Assembly (NCBI RefSeq): GCF_009299795.1
Contig: NZ_VIGP01000004.1
Coordinates: 1 to 64,000, forward strand
DNA: 64,000 bases
Direction of reading: 5' to 3'
From: Brachybacterium subflavum
Lineage (GTDB): Bacteria > Actinomycetota > Actinomycetes > Actinomycetales > Dermabacteraceae
Position 1 is the stretch's first letter; every line of letters starts with the position of its first letter. Under the pieces are notes generated by a model. The model saw only the letters and a list, made by a program, of their open reading frames with translations, was not told the DNA's origin and did no database searches. The position numbers were made by a program, and so were the translations under genes. This document shows positions 11,499-20,827 of this stretch, in pieces.

Positions 11499-14400
11499 GC
11501 CGCGTCCTCCGCCTGCGCGGGCCGCAGCACGCCGAGCACCTTCCGGGCCCAGGCGAGCAGCTCATGGTCGCGCAGCTCCGTGCCGCCCACGCGGGAGGTC
11601 GTCGGCCGGGGGACGAGCACCTGGCGCACGGCGGGCTTGAGCATGGTGCCCGGGTACAGGCGCTTCATGCGCATGGCCACGGAGTCGGGCAGCTCGAGGT
11701 GGGCGAAGCGGATCATCTTGCCCTGCGCCTGCACCTCCTCGATGCCGGCGTCCCGGCACTCGAGGCGGAATCGGGCCACGTCCAGCAGCACCTCGACCGG
11801 GGCCGGCGGCGCGCCGTAGCGGTCCGCGAGCTCGGCGCGGACCTCCTCGATGGTCGCCGGATCGCTCGCACCGGAGAGCTTCGAGTAGGCCTCGAGGCGC
11901 AGGCGCTCGGAGGCGATGTAGTCGTGGGGCACATGGGCGTCCAGCGGCAGCTCGACCTTGACGTCCTTGGTGGGCGCGGTGGACTCGCCGCGGAAGGCCG
12001 CGACGGCCTCCCCCACCATCCGCACGTAGAGGTCGAAGCCGACGCCCGCGATGTGCCCGGACTGCTCGCCGCCCAGCAGGTTGCCGGCGCCGCGGATCTC
12101 GAGATCCTTCATGGCCACCTGCATGCCAGCGCCGAGGTCGGTGTTGGTGGCGAGCGTGGTCAGGCGGTCCGATGCGGTCTCGGTGAGCGGCTTCGAGCCG
12201 TCGTAGAGGAAGTAGGCGTAGGCGCGCTCGCTCGAGCGGCCCACGCGGCCGCGCAGCTGGTGCAGCTGGGAGAGGCCGAAGCGGTCGGCGTTCTCCACGA
12301 TCAGCGTGTTGGCGTTGGCGATGTCCAGGCCGGTCTCGACGATCGTGGTGCACACGAGCACGTCGAACTCCTTCTCCCAGAAGTCGACGATCACCCGCTC
12401 GAGCTGGTTCTCGTTCATCTTGCCGTGGGCCACCTGGACGCGCGCGTCGGGCACGAGCTCGCGCAGCCGCTGGGCGGTGGCGTCGATGTCCTCGACGCGG
12501 TTGTGGATGAAGAAGACCTGGCCCTCCCGCAGCAGCTCGCGGCGGATCGCGGCGGTGATCTGCTTGTCGTCCTCCGCACCCACGTAGGTGAGCACGGGAT
12601 GGCGCTCCTCGGGCGGGGTCGCGAGCGTGGACATCTCACGGATGCCGGTCACGGCCATCTCGAGGGTGCGCGGGATCGGCGTGGCGGACATGGACAGCAC
12701 GTCCACGTTCGTGCGCATCGCCTTGAGGGTCTCCTTGTGCTCGACGCCGAAGCGCTGCTCCTCGTCGATGATCAGCAGGCCCAGGTCCTTGAATCGCACC
12801 TGTCCCGTGATCAGGCGGTGGGTGCCGATGACCACGTCGACGCTGCCGTCGCGCAGGCCCTCGATGGTGGCCTGCGAGTCGGCGTCGGACTGGAAGCGGG
12901 AGAGCCCGCGCACGGTGACGGGGAAGCCCGTGAAGCGCTCGGTGAAGGTGTCCAGGTGCTGCTGGGAGAGCAGGGTCGTGGGGGCGAGCACGGCGACCTG
13001 CTTGCCGTCCTGGACGGCCTTGAAGGCGGCGCGCACCGCGATCTCCGTCTTGCCGTAGCCGACGTCGCCGAGGATCAGGCGGTCCATCGGCACGGCCTTC
13101 TCCATGTCTCCCTTGACGTCGTCGATCGTGGAGAGCTGATCGGGGGTCTCGACGAACTCGAAGGAGTCCTCGAGCTCGCGCTGCCAGGGGGTGTCGGGGC
13201 CGAAGGAGTGGCCGGGGGCGCTCTGGCGCGCGGAGTACAGGCGCACGAGCTCGTCGGCGATCTCGCGGATCGCCTTGCGGGCCCGCGACTTGGTCTTCGC
13301 CCAGTCGGCGCCGCCCATGCGGTTGACCGTGGGGTCCTCGCCGCCGACGTACTTGGTGACCTGGTCGAGCTGATCGCTGGGGACGTAGAGCCGGTCCCCC
13401 GGCTGCCCCTTCTTCGAGGCCGCGTACTCGATGACGAGGTACTCGCGGGTGGTCGCCTTGGCGCCGGAGCCCACGGTGCGGCTGGTCATCTCGACGAAGC
13501 GGCCGACGCCGTGGTGGGCGTGGACGACGTGGTCGCCCGGCCGCAGCTGCAGGGGATCCACGACATTGCGGCGGCGCGAGGGGATGCGCCGCTCGCCCCC
13601 GGCGCGGCGCTGGCCCGTCTTGCCGGTGACATCGCGCTCGGAGATCACCATGAGCCGCAGCGACTCGTCGACGAGACCGTCGGCGAAGGGGCCGACCGTG
13701 ACGATCGGCTCGCCCGGTGCGGGCGGCACGTCGAGCGGATGGACGTACCGCGCGGGCAGGCCCTGCTCCTGGAGCGACTCGGCGGCGTGGCGGGCACCGC
13801 CGCTGCCGGTCATGGTGACCACGATGCGCCAGCCCTCGGCGCGACGGGCGGTGAGGTCCTTCGCGATGTCCTCGCCGCGCCCGGAGTAGCCGGGGTGGTT
13901 CACGGCGCGCGCGGTGAGGTCGACGTCGGTCTCGAGGCCGAAGGGAGCCAGGGTGTGCCAGCGCTGGCCGCGGGAGCGGGCGTGCTCGCGCACGTCCGGG
14001 AGCGGCACGAAGCTCGCCTCGCCGACGTCGATGGGCAGGCCGCCGCCGGCGGCCGCGCTCGACCAGGCCGCGGCGAGGAACTCGTCGGTCGTGGAGACCA
14101 GCTCCGCCCCGCGGGCGCGCACGCGCTCGGGATCGATCACGAGGAAGCGGGAGTCCGCGGGGAGCACGTCGACGACCTGCTCCATCTCCCCCACCAGGAC
14201 CGGGCTGAGGGACTCCATGCCGTCCACGGCGATGCCGGCGGCGATCCGCTCGAGCATGTCGCGCACGCCCGGGAGCTTCTCGGCCATGTCCCGCGCGCGC
14301 TCGCGCACGGTCTCGCTGAGCAGGATCTCGCGGCAGGGCGCGGCGTCCAGCCCGTGGGGCACGGACTCCAGGGAGCGCTGGTCGGCGATGGAGAAGTACC

Positions 14401-15082
14401 GGACCTCATCGACCTCGTCGCCGAAGAGGTCCACGCGCACGGGGTGGGGCTCGGTGGGCGGGAAGACGTCGAGGATCCCGCCGCGCACGGCGAACTCGCC
14501 GCGCTTCTCGACCATGTCGGTGCGCACGTAGGCGGCGTCGACGAGGTCCTGCTCGAGGCGCTCGAGCGAGTAGTCGTCACCCACGCGGGCGCGCACGGCG
14601 CGCAGGTCGCCGAGGCCCTTCGCGATCGGCTGCAGCAGGCTGCGCACCGGGAGCAGGAGCACGCTGACGCCCTGCTCGGTCTCGGGATGGGCGATGCGCC
14701 GCAGGGTCTGCAGGCGCCGGGCGACGGTGTCGGCGCGCGGGGACAGCCGCTCGTGCGGGAGGGTCTCCCAGGCGGGCAGCTCGGCCACGTGCGCGGTGCC
14801 GACCATCGCCTCGAGGGCGGCGCGCGCATCCTCGGCCGCACGGGTCGTGGCGGTGAGCACGACGAGGGGCGACTCGGGCGTGGCGCTGCGCGCGAGGTCG
14901 GCGACCGCGAAGGGCACCAGGGAGGTCGGGGCGACGGTCGCCGAGTCCTCGACGGGGACGTCGGATGCGGCCGGGTCGGGGGCGACGAGCTCGCGCAGAC
15001 GCGTGAGGTCCTCACCGCTCGCGACGAGGTCGAGCAGCGGGGCGAGCGGGGCCGACGGAGCCGGCGGGGTCGAGGCGGTCAT
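11495..15082 (-). CDS. mfd: transcription-repair coupling factor
   Basis: Mfd translocase (1195 aa, normal length) that removes stalled RNA polymerase and recruits UvrA. Domain order seen: UvrB-like N-terminal module (1-330), the RNA-polymerase interaction domain starting LRPGDHVVHAHHGVGRFVEM, RecG-like helicase core with Walker A ILGDVGYGKTEIA and DEEQ box LLIIDEEQRFGVEHK, motif VLSMSATPIPRTLEMA, motif VI QLRGRVGRSSERAYAY, and the C-terminal TRCF domain. ATG at 15082 overlaps the pth stop by 4 bp; the mfd frame is open through pth but that part is antisense-like noise. Operon pth-mfd-mazG. Confidence 0.96.
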   Translation of the reverse strand: MTASTPPAPSAPLAPLLDLVASGEDLTRLRELVAPDPAASDVPVEDSATVAPTSLVPFAVADLARSATPESPLVVLTATTRAAEDARAALEAMVGTAHVAELPAWETLPHERLSPRADTVARRLQTLRRIAHPETEQGVSVLLLPVRSLLQPIAKGLGDLRAVRARVGDDYSLERLEQDLVDAAYVRTDMVEKRGEFAVRGGILDVFPPTEPHPVRVDLFGDEVDEVRYFSIADQRSLESVPHGLDAAPCREILLSETVRERARDMAEKLPGVRDMLERIAAGIAVDGMESLSPVLVGEMEQVVDVLPADSRFLVIDPERVRARGAELVSTTDEFLAAAWSSAAAGGGLPIDVGEASFVPLPDVREHARSRGQRWHTLAPFGLETDVDLTARAVNHPGYSGRGEDIAKDLTARRAEGWRIVVTMTGSGGARHAAESLQEQGLPARYVHPLDVPPAPGEPIVTVGPFADGLVDESLRLMVISERDVTGKTGQRRAGGERRIPSRRRNVVDPLQLRPGDHVVHAHHGVGRFVEMTSRTVGSGAKATTREYLVIEYAASKKGQPGDRLYVPSDQLDQVTKYVGGEDPTVNRMGGADWAKTKSRARKAIREIADELVRLYSARQSAPGHSFGPDTPWQRELEDSFEFVETPDQLSTIDDVKGDMEKAVPMDRLILGDVGYGKTEIAVRAAFKAVQDGKQVAVLAPTTLLSQQHLDTFTERFTGFPVTVRGLSRFQSDADSQATIEGLRDGSVDVVIGTHRLITGQVRFKDLGLLIIDEEQRFGVEHKETLKAMRTNVDVLSMSATPIPRTLEMAVTGIREMSTLATPPEERHPVLTYVGAEDDKQITAAIRRELLREGQVFFIHNRVEDIDATAQRLRELVPDARVQVAHGKMNENQLERVIVDFWEKEFDVLVCTTIVETGLDIANANTLIVENADRFGLSQLHQLRGRVGRSSERAYAYFLYDGSKPLTETASDRLTTLATNTDLGAGMQVAMKDLEIRGAGNLLGGEQSGHIAGVGFDLYVRMVGEAVAAFRGESTAPTKDVKVELPLDAHVPHDYIASERLRLEAYSKLSGASDPATIEEVRAELADRYGAPPAPVEVLLDVARFRLECRDAGIEEVQAQGKMIRFAHLELPDSVAMRMKRLYPGTMLKPAVRQVLVPRPTTSRVGGTELRDHELLAWARKVLGVLRPAQAEDAA

Positions 15083-15684
15083 CGGGCCTCCCGGGAGTGG
15101 ACGGTCTGCTGGGCGGCGGTGAGGCCCTCGAGGACGAGCAGCTCGAGCGCGTCGCCCGCCTCGTCGATCACGAGGTCGAGCTCCCTGCGCTCGGCGGGGC
15201 GGAAGGGCGCGAGCACGTGATCCGCGGTGTCCTGTCGTCCGGGCGGCCGGCCCACCCCGACGCGCACGCGCAGGTACTCCTTGGTGCCCAGCGCCTTGGT
15301 GATGTCCCGCAGCCCGTTGTGGCCGCCCTCTCCCCCGCCCCGTTTGAGGCGGAGGGTGCCGAAGGGCAGGTCGACCTCGTCGTGCACGACGATCACGTGC
15401 TCGGGATCGACGCCGTAGAAGGAGGCGAGGGCGGAGACGGGGCCGCCGGAGGTGTTCATGAACCCGGTGGACTTCGCGAGGATCGTGCGGGCGCCCGCCC
15501 CGGGCGGGCCCATCCGCCCCTCGATGACGACGGCGGGGGCGCGTCGCGCCGACTTGAAGCGACCGCCGGTCTGGGCGGCGACGTGGTCGAGCACCCTCTG
15601 GCCGATGTTGTGCCGGGTGGCCGCGTAGGAGGGGCCCGGGTTGCCGAGGCCGACGACGAGGAACGTCTCGTTCGCGGTGGTCAT
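15079..15684 (-). CDS. pth: peptidyl-tRNA hydrolase
   Basis: Pth (201 aa) recycles peptidyl-tRNAs released prematurely from ribosomes. Seen: VVGLGNPGPSYAATRHNIG with catalytic His25 and Asn15, STGFMNTSGGPV, and HDEVDLPFGTLRLKRGGGEGGHNGLRDI containing the catalytic Asp and the conserved GGHNG loop. A GGAGG precedes the ATG at a suitable distance. First gene of the pth-mfd-mazG unit, next to rplY as in most actinomycetes. Confidence 0.95.
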   Translation of the reverse strand: MTTANETFLVVGLGNPGPSYAATRHNIGQRVLDHVAAQTGGRFKSARRAPAVVIEGRMGPPGAGARTILAKSTGFMNTSGGPVSALASFYGVDPEHVIVVHDEVDLPFGTLRLKRGGGEGGHNGLRDITKALGTKEYLRVRVGVGRPPGRQDTADHVLAPFRPAERRELDLVIDEAGDALELLVLEGLTAAQQTVHSREAR

Positions 15685-15730
15685 GGGGCATCCTCCAGGG
15701 GCGATGTGGGGCGGGGACCTGGGAGACGCT

Positions 15731-15763
15731 ACCGGGGCGCCGCGCAGTGCGCGACGCCCCGGT
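15731..15763 (-). terminator. terminator after rplY
   Basis: Outer stem ACCGGGGCG/CGCCCCGGT (15731-15739 with 15755-15763) continued by an inner CGCGC/GCGCG stem with loop AGT. It lies 41 nt after the rplY stop and upstream of pth. Confidence 0.7.
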
Positions 15764-15804
15764 GACGAGCTGTGAGCAAGCGATCGCAGGGCGACCGCGC
15801 GGGC

Positions 15805-16446
15805 TCACTCCTCCTTCTCGGACTCCTCCGAGGACTCCTCGGCGTCCTCCGAGGACTCCTCGCCCTCGGCGGTCTCCTCGCCCTCGGTCTCCTCCTCGGG
15901 CTCCTCCTCGACGCGCGGCAGCTGCACCGCGACGACGAGCAGCTCCGGATCGGTGATGAGCTCGGTGCCCTGGGGAAGGACGACGTCGCCGGCGAACAGC
16001 TGGTAGCCGTCCTCCTGCTCCTCGACGGAGATCTCGATGCTCTCGGGCACCGCGAGGGCATCCACGGAGAGCGTGAGCGACTGGGCGTCGACGACCGCGA
16101 TCGCCGGGGAGACGGGCTCGCCGGTGACGTACACGGGGATGTCGACCTCGACCTTCTCGCCGCGGCGGACGAGGATCAGGTCGAGGTGGGTGATGTTGCG
16201 CGACAGCGGGTGGCGCTGGATCTCCTTGATGAGGCCCAGGTGCGACTCCCCGTCGGGGAGGGTGAGGTCCAGCAGCGCGTTGGCGTTGCGGGCCGCCAGT
16301 GCGGTCTCGTGGCCGGGCAGCACGAGGTGCACCGGATCGGTGCCGTGGCCGTACAGGACGGCGGGGATCTTGTTCTCGCGGCGGATGCGGCGGGCAGCGC
16401 CCTTGCCGAACTCCTCGCGCTTCTCGACGTTCAGCTTCTCAGCCAT
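15805..16446 (-). CDS. rplY: 50S ribosomal protein L25 (CTC form)
   Basis: General stress/long form of ribosomal protein L25 (213 aa), which binds 5S rRNA. Seen: N-terminal L25 domain (EEFGKGAARRIRRENKIPAVLYGHG, 11-35, then ALLDLTL and HLGLIKEIQRHPLSRNITHLD) and a beta-rich CTC domain (about 95-180). The C-terminus is a very acidic Glu/Ser-rich tail of about 35 residues, usual in actinobacterial L25. It has a clear purine-rich ribosome binding site (AAGGAGCATCCCC) and its own terminator. Confidence 0.95.
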   Translation of the reverse strand: MAEKLNVEKREEFGKGAARRIRRENKIPAVLYGHGTDPVHLVLPGHETALAARNANALLDLTLPDGESHLGLIKEIQRHPLSRNITHLDLILVRRGEKVEVDIPVYVTGEPVSPAIAVVDAQSLTLSVDALAVPESIEISVEEQEDGYQLFAGDVVLPQGTELITDPELLVVAVQLPRVEEEPEEETEGEETAEGEESSEDAEESSEESEKEE

Positions 16447-16601
16447 GGGGATGCTCCTTGCGGTTTCCGGGCGGCGAGCGCACGCCGCGGAACCGGGCGC
16501 CCTCGCCGAGGGAGCCGTCCCGCACCGCGTCGATCACGGAGAGCGGATGCTCTCCCTCGCCGAAGTGACCCGGGGAGATTACCACGGGCGGGCCCGACGC
16601 A

Positions 16602-16645
16602 GGACGGCCGGGCGAGGGGCCTCACAGCCCCGCGCCCGGCCGTCC
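16602..16645 (-). terminator. terminator after prs
   Basis: A 13-bp stem (16602-16614 with 16633-16645) plus an inner GGGG/CCCC pair lies about 20 nt after the prs stop. No U tract. Confidence 0.65.
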
Positions 16646-16665
16646 GCCGCTGCGTCCGCCCGGGG

Positions 16666-17646
16666 TCAGACCTCGCCGTCGAAGAGGCTGGTGACGGAGC
16701 CGTCGTCGAAGACCGCACGGATCGCGCGGGCGAGCAGCGGGGCGATCGAGAGCTGGGTGAGCCCGTCGAACCACTTCTCCTCGGGGATCGGGAGGGTGTT
16801 TGTGCAGATCACCTCGCGCACGCTGCTGCTGCGCAGGCGCTCGGCGGCGGGGTCGGAGAGGATCGGGTGGGTGGTCGCCACGATGACGCTCGCGGCGCCG
16901 TTCGCCTTCAGCGCCTCGACGGCCTGCACGATGGTGCCGGCGGTGTCGATCATGTCGTCCACCAGCACGCAGGTCTTGCCCGCCACGTCGCCGATGACGC
17001 GCTTGGCGACGGCCTGGTTGGGCTTCTTGGGGTCGCGCGACTTGTGGATGAAGGCCAGGTTCACGCCGCCCAGGCGCTTAGCCCACTGCTCCGCCACCCG
17101 GATGCGGCCGGCGTCGGGCGAGACGACCGTGAGGTCCTCCTCGCCGTACTTCGAGCTCACGTAGTCCGCGAGGATCGGCAGCGCCATGAGGTGGTCGAGC
17201 GGGCTGTTGAAGTAGCCCTGGACCTGCGGGGCGTGCAGGTCCACGGAGATCATGCGGTCGATGCCGGCGGTCTCGTAGAGATCGGCCATCAGCCGCGCGG
17301 AGATCGGCTCGCGGCCGCGGTGCTTCTTGTCCTGGCGGGCGTAGGGGAAGGAGGGGGCGATCGCGGTGACGCGCTTGGCGGAGGCCCGCTTGAGCGCGTC
17401 GATCATGATCAGGTGCTCCATCACCCACTGGTTGATGGGGGCCGGGGTGGACTGGAGCACGAAGGCGTCGGCGCCGCGCACCGACTCGCCGTAGCGCACG
17501 TAGATCTCGCCGTTGGCGAAGTCCCAGGCGTCCATCGGGAGCACATCGACCCCGAGCTCCTCGGCGACCTCCTGGGCGAGCACGGGATGAGCCCTCCCGG
17601 AGACCAGGACCAGCCGCTTCTCGCCTGTCGCGGTGATACCGCTCAT
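16666..17646 (-). CDS. prs: ribose-phosphate pyrophosphokinase
   Basis: PRPP synthetase (326 aa): ribose-5-phosphate plus ATP gives PRPP for purines, pyrimidines, NAD, His and Trp. Seen: ATP-loop region ARQDKKHRGREPISARL, VSVDLHAPQVQGYFNSPLDHL, the ribose-5-phosphate strand VVSPDAGRIRVAEQWA, and the PRPP-binding loop CVLVDDMIDTAGTIVQA. ATG at 17646 shares one base with the glmU stop (TGATG); an upstream open frame antisense to glmU is not part of the gene. Operon glmU-prs, an order common in Actinobacteria and Firmicutes. Confidence 0.96.
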   Translation of the reverse strand: MSGITATGEKRLVLVSGRAHPVLAQEVAEELGVDVLPMDAWDFANGEIYVRYGESVRGADAFVLQSTPAPINQWVMEHLIMIDALKRASAKRVTAIAPSFPYARQDKKHRGREPISARLMADLYETAGIDRMISVDLHAPQVQGYFNSPLDHLMALPILADYVSSKYGEEDLTVVSPDAGRIRVAEQWAKRLGGVNLAFIHKSRDPKKPNQAVAKRVIGDVAGKTCVLVDDMIDTAGTIVQAVEALKANGAASVIVATTHPILSDPAAERLRSSSVREVICTNTLPIPEEKWFDGLTQLSIAPLLARAIRAVFDDGSVTSLFDGEV

Positions 17647-19127
17647 CAGTTCTCCTGTTCCTTCCCGTCCTCGGACGAAGACGCCTCCGTCTCGCCGGCG
17701 CCGGCCTGGGCGGCGCGCGCCGCCTCGTCGGCGACGGTGCCGGGCCGACGGCGCGAGGTCCATCCTTCCACGATCTTCATGGTGGTGTCGTTGACGGCCA
17801 GCGCCCCGGGCGGGACGTCCTGGAGGATCGTCGTGCCGCCGCCGGTCACCGCGCCGTCTCCGATCTCGACAGGGGCGATGATCACGTTGTCCGCGCCGAC
17901 CTTCGCATGCCGGCCCACGCGCGAGCGGTGCTTGTCGACCCCGTCGTAGTTCGCGAAGATCGTGGCGGCCCCGATGTTGGTGCCCTCGCCGATCTCGGCG
18001 TCCCCCACGTAGCTGAGGTGGGGCACCTTCGCGCCGTCGCCGATCTGGGCGTTCTTCGTCTCGCAGAAGCCGCCGATCTTGCCGTCCGCGCCCAGCACGG
18101 TGCCCGGACGCAGATAGGTGAAGGGGCCGACGGACGCCCCGGGGCCGATCTCGGCCAGCAGCGCGTGGGTGCGCACCACGCTCGCGCCGTCGTCGACCTC
18201 GGTGTCCTGGAGGGTCGAGTCGGGGCCCAGGCGGACGTCCTCGCCGATCGTGGTCGCGCCCAGCAGCTGCACGCCGGGCTGGATCACGGTGTCCTGACCG
18301 ATCGAGACCTCGGCGTCGACCCAGGTGGTCGCGGGGTCGACGATCGTGACGCCCGCGCGCATGTGGCGCTCGAGGAGGCGGCGGCGCATCTCGGAGCCGA
18401 GCTGGGCGAGCTGGACGCGGTCGTTGACGCCCTCGACGAGCATCGCATCCTCTGTGACCAGGGAGCGCACGGCGCCGCCCTCGGCGCGCGCGATCGCGAG
18501 CACGTCGGTGACGTACATCTCGCCCTGGGCGTTGTCGGTTGTGACCCGGCCGAGGGCACGGCGCAGCACGTCGACGTCGAAGGCGTAGATGCCGGAGTTG
18601 ATCTCGTCGATCGCGCGCTGGTCCTCGTCGGCGTCCTTGTGCTCGACGATCGCGGCGACCTCGCCGGACTGCGGGTCGCGCAGGATGCGGCCGTAGCCGG
18701 TGGGATCCGCGACGCGGGCGGTGAGCACGGTGACGGCGCTTCCCGCGCCCTCGTGCGCGGCGACCAGCTCGGTGAGCGTCGCCGCGTCCAGCAGCGGCAC
18801 GTCCCCATAGGTGACGAGCACGGTGCCGGAGTCCGAGCCGACCTGCTCGAGGCCGCACTGGACGGCGCGGCCCGTGCCGGGGACGGCGTCCTGGTCCGCG
18901 ATGAGGACGTCCGGTGCGTGCTCGGCGAGATGGCCCGCGACCTTCTCGCGCTCGTGGCGGACCACGGCGATCAGCTGGGCGGGCGAGGTGCCGCGAGCGG
19001 CCTCGATCGCGTGCAGCAGCAGGGAGCGGCCGCACAGAGGATGCAGGACTTTGGGGATCCTGGATCTCATGCGGGTGCCGGCTCCTGCGGCGAGCACGAT
19101 GACGGCGGCAGGTGCGGGGACGTTCAC
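17646..19127 (-). CDS. glmU: bifunctional UDP-GlcNAc pyrophosphorylase / GlcN-1-P acetyltransferase
   Basis: GlmU (493 aa) makes UDP-N-acetylglucosamine for peptidoglycan. N-terminal uridyltransferase: VLAAGAGTRMRSRIPKVLHP (12-31), QCGLEQVGSDSGTVLVTYGDVPLL with the metal Asp, and VEHKDA. C-terminal left-handed beta-helix of hexapeptide repeats from about 255, including CETKNAQIGDGAKVPHLSYVGD (coenzyme-A/active-site region). The tail after about 455 is a nonconserved Ala/Glu extension. Start is the GTG at 19127, preceded by GAGGAGA. Confidence 0.96.
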   Translation of the reverse strand: MNVPAPAAVIVLAAGAGTRMRSRIPKVLHPLCGRSLLLHAIEAARGTSPAQLIAVVRHEREKVAGHLAEHAPDVLIADQDAVPGTGRAVQCGLEQVGSDSGTVLVTYGDVPLLDAATLTELVAAHEGAGSAVTVLTARVADPTGYGRILRDPQSGEVAAIVEHKDADEDQRAIDEINSGIYAFDVDVLRRALGRVTTDNAQGEMYVTDVLAIARAEGGAVRSLVTEDAMLVEGVNDRVQLAQLGSEMRRRLLERHMRAGVTIVDPATTWVDAEVSIGQDTVIQPGVQLLGATTIGEDVRLGPDSTLQDTEVDDGASVVRTHALLAEIGPGASVGPFTYLRPGTVLGADGKIGGFCETKNAQIGDGAKVPHLSYVGDAEIGEGTNIGAATIFANYDGVDKHRSRVGRHAKVGADNVIIAPVEIGDGAVTGGGTTILQDVPPGALAVNDTTMKIVEGWTSRRRPGTVADEAARAAQAGAGETEASSSEDGKEQEN

Positions 19128-19204
19128 GCGGTTCTCCTCGGTGCGCTGGACGGGGCGCTGGCACGGTTCCGGATCCGGCGCCGACGCGAGCGCCGGCGGA
19201 CCGT

Positions 19205-19275
19205 TCCGCCATCAGGACTCGAACCTGAAACTTCAGAACCAAAATCTGAGGTGTTGCCGATTACACCATGGCGGA
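19205..19275 (-). tRNA. tRNA-Gln(TTG)
   Basis: Full cloverleaf on the minus strand. The acceptor strands TCCGCCA and TGGCGGA pair, the anticodon loop reads TTTTGGT (anticodon TTG), and the T arm reads CAGGTTCGAGTCCTG. CCA is not encoded. It sits upstream of glmU on the same strand and divergent from the TetR gene. Confidence 0.95.
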
Positions 19276-19358
19276 GCACCCCTGGGCGGGGCCATCGGGA
19301 TCCTATCGGCCGACGTCCGGCGGGCGAGCGGCGGGGCGAGGCGTGGGAGACTCGCCTC

Positions 19359-20036
19359 ATGGCCACCGCTTCCGAGAAGCCGTCCGCCCGCGCCGGCGGC
19401 CCCCGCTCCGTCGGTCCCCGTGCCCGCGCGCCGCGGATGAGCGGGCGCGAGCGCCGGGAGCAGCTCGTGGTGATCGGCCGCTCGGTGTTCGCCGAGAAGG
19501 GGTACGACGCCACCAGCGTCGAGGAGATCGCCGCCCGCGCGCAGGTCTCCAAGCCGATCGTCTACGAGCACTTCGGCGGCAAGGAGGGGCTGTACGCGGT
19601 GATCGTGGACCGCGAGACCTCGACGCTGCTGGGCGCGCTCGAGGCGGCGCTCGACGATCATCGGGCCCACCCCCGCACGCTCATGGAGCGCGCGGCGCTC
19701 GCCTTCCTCACCTACATCGACGGGCGCGAGGACGGCTTCCGGATCCTGGTGCGGGACTCCCCCGCGACCCACCAGGGCGGCTCGTACTCGACGCTGCTCG
19801 GGGACGTCGCCGCGAAGGTCGAGTCGATCCTCACCGCGCAGCTGCGGCTGCGCCGCTACACCGCGGCCGACGCGGGGCTGTACGCGCAGATGCTCGTGGG
19901 CATGGTCGCGTTCACCGGTCAGTGGTGGCTCGAGACGCGCATCCCTTCGAAGGAGGACGTGGCGGCGCGGATGGTGAACCTCTCCTGGTTCGGCCTCGGC
20001 GCTCTGCAGAAGGACCCGCAGCTGCGCGGGAAGTGA
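19359..20036 (+). CDS. TetR-family regulator
   Basis: TetR repressor of 225 aa. Basic disordered N-terminus (1-30), then the HTH: RREQLVVIGRSVFAEKGYDA, TSVEEIAARAQVSKPIVYEHFGGKEGLYAVIVDRE (wHTH ends about residue 90), followed by an all-helical ligand domain containing RILVRDSPATHQGG. The frame is open far upstream antisense to glmU; ATG at 19359 is preceded by GGGAG and chosen for spacing. A shorter start at Met27 (MSGRERREQ) is possible. Its C-terminal domain resembles the TetR group that senses fatty acyl or drug-like ligands; target unknown. Confidence 0.86.
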   Translation: MATASEKPSARAGGPRSVGPRARAPRMSGRERREQLVVIGRSVFAEKGYDATSVEEIAARAQVSKPIVYEHFGGKEGLYAVIVDRETSTLLGALEAALDDHRAHPRTLMERAALAFLTYIDGREDGFRILVRDSPATHQGGSYSTLLGDVAAKVESILTAQLRLRRYTAADAGLYAQMLVGMVAFTGQWWLETRIPSKEDVAARMVNLSWFGLGALQKDPQLRGK

Positions 20037-20115
20037 GACCGGGAGCGGAGGCGGGGATCGGAGACGGGGATGGAGCGCCGCCCAGGTGCGCATCAGCTCC
20101 TCCCCGGCGATTCCG

Positions 20116-20121
20116 TAGACT
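20116..20121 (+). promoter_or_regulatory. -10 box of leaderless MarR transcript
   Basis: TAGACT 7 nt before the ATG at 20129; no ribosome binding site between. Confidence 0.45.
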
Positions 20122-20128
20122 CGCCCCC

Positions 20129-20695
20129 ATGCCGCCTGCCGCCCCACGCACCGACGAGGTCGACCGGATCGTCGCCGGCTGGGCCCAGGCCCGGCCCGAT
20201 CTGGACACCTCGCCCCTCGAGGTCTTCTCCCGCATCTCGCGCCTCGCCCGCCACCTGGAGTCCGCGCGCCGCGCCGCCTTCACCGCGACGGGCCTCGAGG
20301 GCTGGGAGTTCGACGTCCTCTCGGCCCTGCGCCGTGCGGGCGACGAGCCGCTGAGCCCCGGTGCTCTCATGCGGCAGACGCTCGTGACCAGCGGCACCAT
20401 GTCCACCCGCCTCGAGAAGCTCGCCTCGCGCGGGCTCGTGCGGCGCGAGAAGGATCCCCACGACGGCCGCGCAGTGCGCGTGAGCCTCGAGCCCGCCGGC
20501 ATCGAGAAGGTCGACGCCGCCATGGAGATCCTCCTGGAATCCGAGCGCGAGGTGCTCGGCGGGGGCCGGTCAGATACCGCGGGCGCCGAGTCGCAGCGGG
20601 CCCACTTGCAGGATCCCGCGGGCACGGCGGCCGATGGCGAGATGCTCGCCCGGGCGCTGCGCGAGCTGCTGCTGCCCTTCGAGACCGAGAACTGA
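20129..20695 (+). CDS. MarR-family regulator
   Basis: Winged-helix regulator (188 aa). Seen: helices around FSRISRLARHLESARRAAF, the DNA-binding part LEGWEFDVLSALRRAG, PLSPGALMRQTLVTSGTMS, TRLEKLASRGLVRREKDPHDGRA with the wing, and a dimerisation helix. About 25 residues of Ala/Gly-rich insert (150-172) precede the final helix. ATG at 20129 has a -10 box TAGACT 7 nt upstream and no Shine-Dalgarno, so probably leaderless. It is followed by an ABC-F gene, but no regulatory link can be shown. Confidence 0.87.
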   Translation: MPPAAPRTDEVDRIVAGWAQARPDLDTSPLEVFSRISRLARHLESARRAAFTATGLEGWEFDVLSALRRAGDEPLSPGALMRQTLVTSGTMSTRLEKLASRGLVRREKDPHDGRAVRVSLEPAGIEKVDAAMEILLESEREVLGGGRSDTAGAESQRAHLQDPAGTAADGEMLARALRELLLPFETEN

Positions 20696-20827
20696 CGCGC
20701 CGGTGGACTGACGCACCGGCGGACTGACGCACCACAGAACCGACGCGCCGCCGGCGCATCAGAACCGCCGACGCGGGCCGTCCCACCGGGACGTGCTCGC
20801 GAGAAACGATTGGGGAGTCCCGAACGC

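Noticed and set aside
11564..15220. 1218-aa open frame on the plus strand antisense to mfd
   Set aside because: Mfd on the minus strand has all expected motifs; the plus frame is Gly/Ala/Arg/Asp-rich mirror coding caused by high GC at third positions.
16666..19242. 858-aa frame joining prs with upstream sequence
   Set aside because: The upstream part overlaps glmU in another frame; prs starts at 17646.
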